IMG/VR virus record: IMGVR_UViG_3300028862_000115 | Coordinates: 1 to 21,336 of that record | Length of the DNA: 21,336 nt | Reading direction: 5' to 3' (one strand) | Origin: a virus | Part shown: piece after piece, positions 20,957-21,336 of the stretch | Position numbering within the stretch: the stretch's first letter is position 1 | How the letters are laid out: each line of letters opens with the position of its first letter | The notes under the pieces: model-generated | Databases searched by the model: none | Told to the model about the DNA's origin: nothing | What the model saw: only the letters and a program-made list of their open reading frames with translations | Translations under genes and position numbers: made by a program

Positions 20957-21336
20957 AATGGTAGCAATGTTCTTGGATCGGAAACATATAAAACTAATTT
21001 GAATGCGTATGCGGATTTTTCCACCTCAATTACACGTGGATGGTGTGATTCCGGGTCGTTTGATTTAGCGTATCCAGTAACCTTTACCCCTTTCCAATAA
21101 TTGTACAGGGTAATCGGTAAGGCTTTTCGTAAATCCACGCCATCAGTAATCGCAAATAACGAATCCCAAAAAGCGTTTACGGAAGCGTTTACCGAACTTG
21201 AACCACCCAACGCTAATAATGTAACTTCGTAGTCGAACGGCTTCATGGTTGTATATGGATACACCTCTACCGCTGCCGATTCTGGATATTCTTGCTTTTC
21301 GTAATCCTTTATCGGAGGCATAACAATATCATCCGA
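20953..21336 (-). CDS. tail protein, partial at window edge
   Basis: The frame stays open to the window edge: SDDIV precedes the Met at 21321, so that Met is probably internal and the gene's true start is outside. Visible are 127 residues including YTTMKPFDYEVTLLALGGSS, a DLRKALPITLYNYWKGVKVTGYAK segment and the end VLYVSDPRTLLPL. Its place just before the tail tip gene suggests a distal tail or baseplate component. It ends in an ATGA overlap with the 1591-aa gene, so expression of the two is coupled. Confidence 0.65.
   Translation of the reverse strand, partial: SDDIVMPPIKDYEKQEYPESAAVEVYPYTTMKPFDYEVTLLALGGSSSVNASVNAFWDSLFAITDGVDLRKALPITLYNYWKGVKVTGYAKSNDPESHHPRVIEVEKSAYAFKLVLYVSDPRTLLPL

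Overview
The window looks like part of a Bacteroidetes phage or prophage, AT-rich throughout. The supporting signs are a TTTG-N19-TAnnTTTG promoter of the Bacteroidetes sigma-factor type, almost no Shine-Dalgarno sequences, long runs of tiny ORFs coupled by ATGA stop/start overlaps, FISUMP-type domain sequence inside a tail protein, and a minus-strand tail and lysis block. The contig may be a virion genome or an integrated prophage; no attachment site or host flank is visible.

Layout. (1) Positions 1-6644, plus strand: an early or accessory region of small, mostly uncharacterised phage ORFs, many of them one-TM micro-peptides. It includes a 300-aa Bacteroidetes mobile-element protein (1299-2201) and a frame-disturbed stretch (3584-4144) that ends in a possible fossil recombination site and a strong terminator near 4290. 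(2) Positions 6649-7440: a small serine recombinase. (3) Positions about 7429-11545: an array of integron-like gene cassettes with no integron integrase in view (a CALIN, cluster of attC sites lacking an integrase). Five fairly complete attC-like sites plus one larger or divergent site separate cassettes whose left-end R' sequence (GTTRRRY-like) is complementary to the R'' sequence at the right end of the same cassette. That is the signature of cassettes that once closed on themselves as circles. Cargo includes a DPPY DNA methyltransferase, a one-CxxC zinc-knuckle-like protein and three other small globular proteins. One unit (9680-10997) carries five phage-like genes behind its own promoter and may be phage backbone lying between two insertions. 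(4) Positions 11577-11947: a ribbon-helix-helix protein and a tiny lipoprotein, ending at a convergent terminator. (5) Positions 12007-21336, minus strand: the late block, transcribed right to left: a tail protein cut by the window edge, a 1591-aa tail tip protein, a 622-aa tail fibre, a small conserved protein, a holin-like protein, an XhlA-like protein, an M15 peptidase endolysin, a micro-peptide and a spanin-like protein.

Working together: the right block builds the host-recognising tail end and lyses the cell. The left block is probably early takeover or defence and counter-defence cargo. The central array, beside the phage recombinase, appears to be a place where the phage gained exchangeable host-derived cassettes, among them a methyltransferase that could protect its DNA. 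All gene functions are inferred from sequence motifs recognised by eye; no database search was possible.
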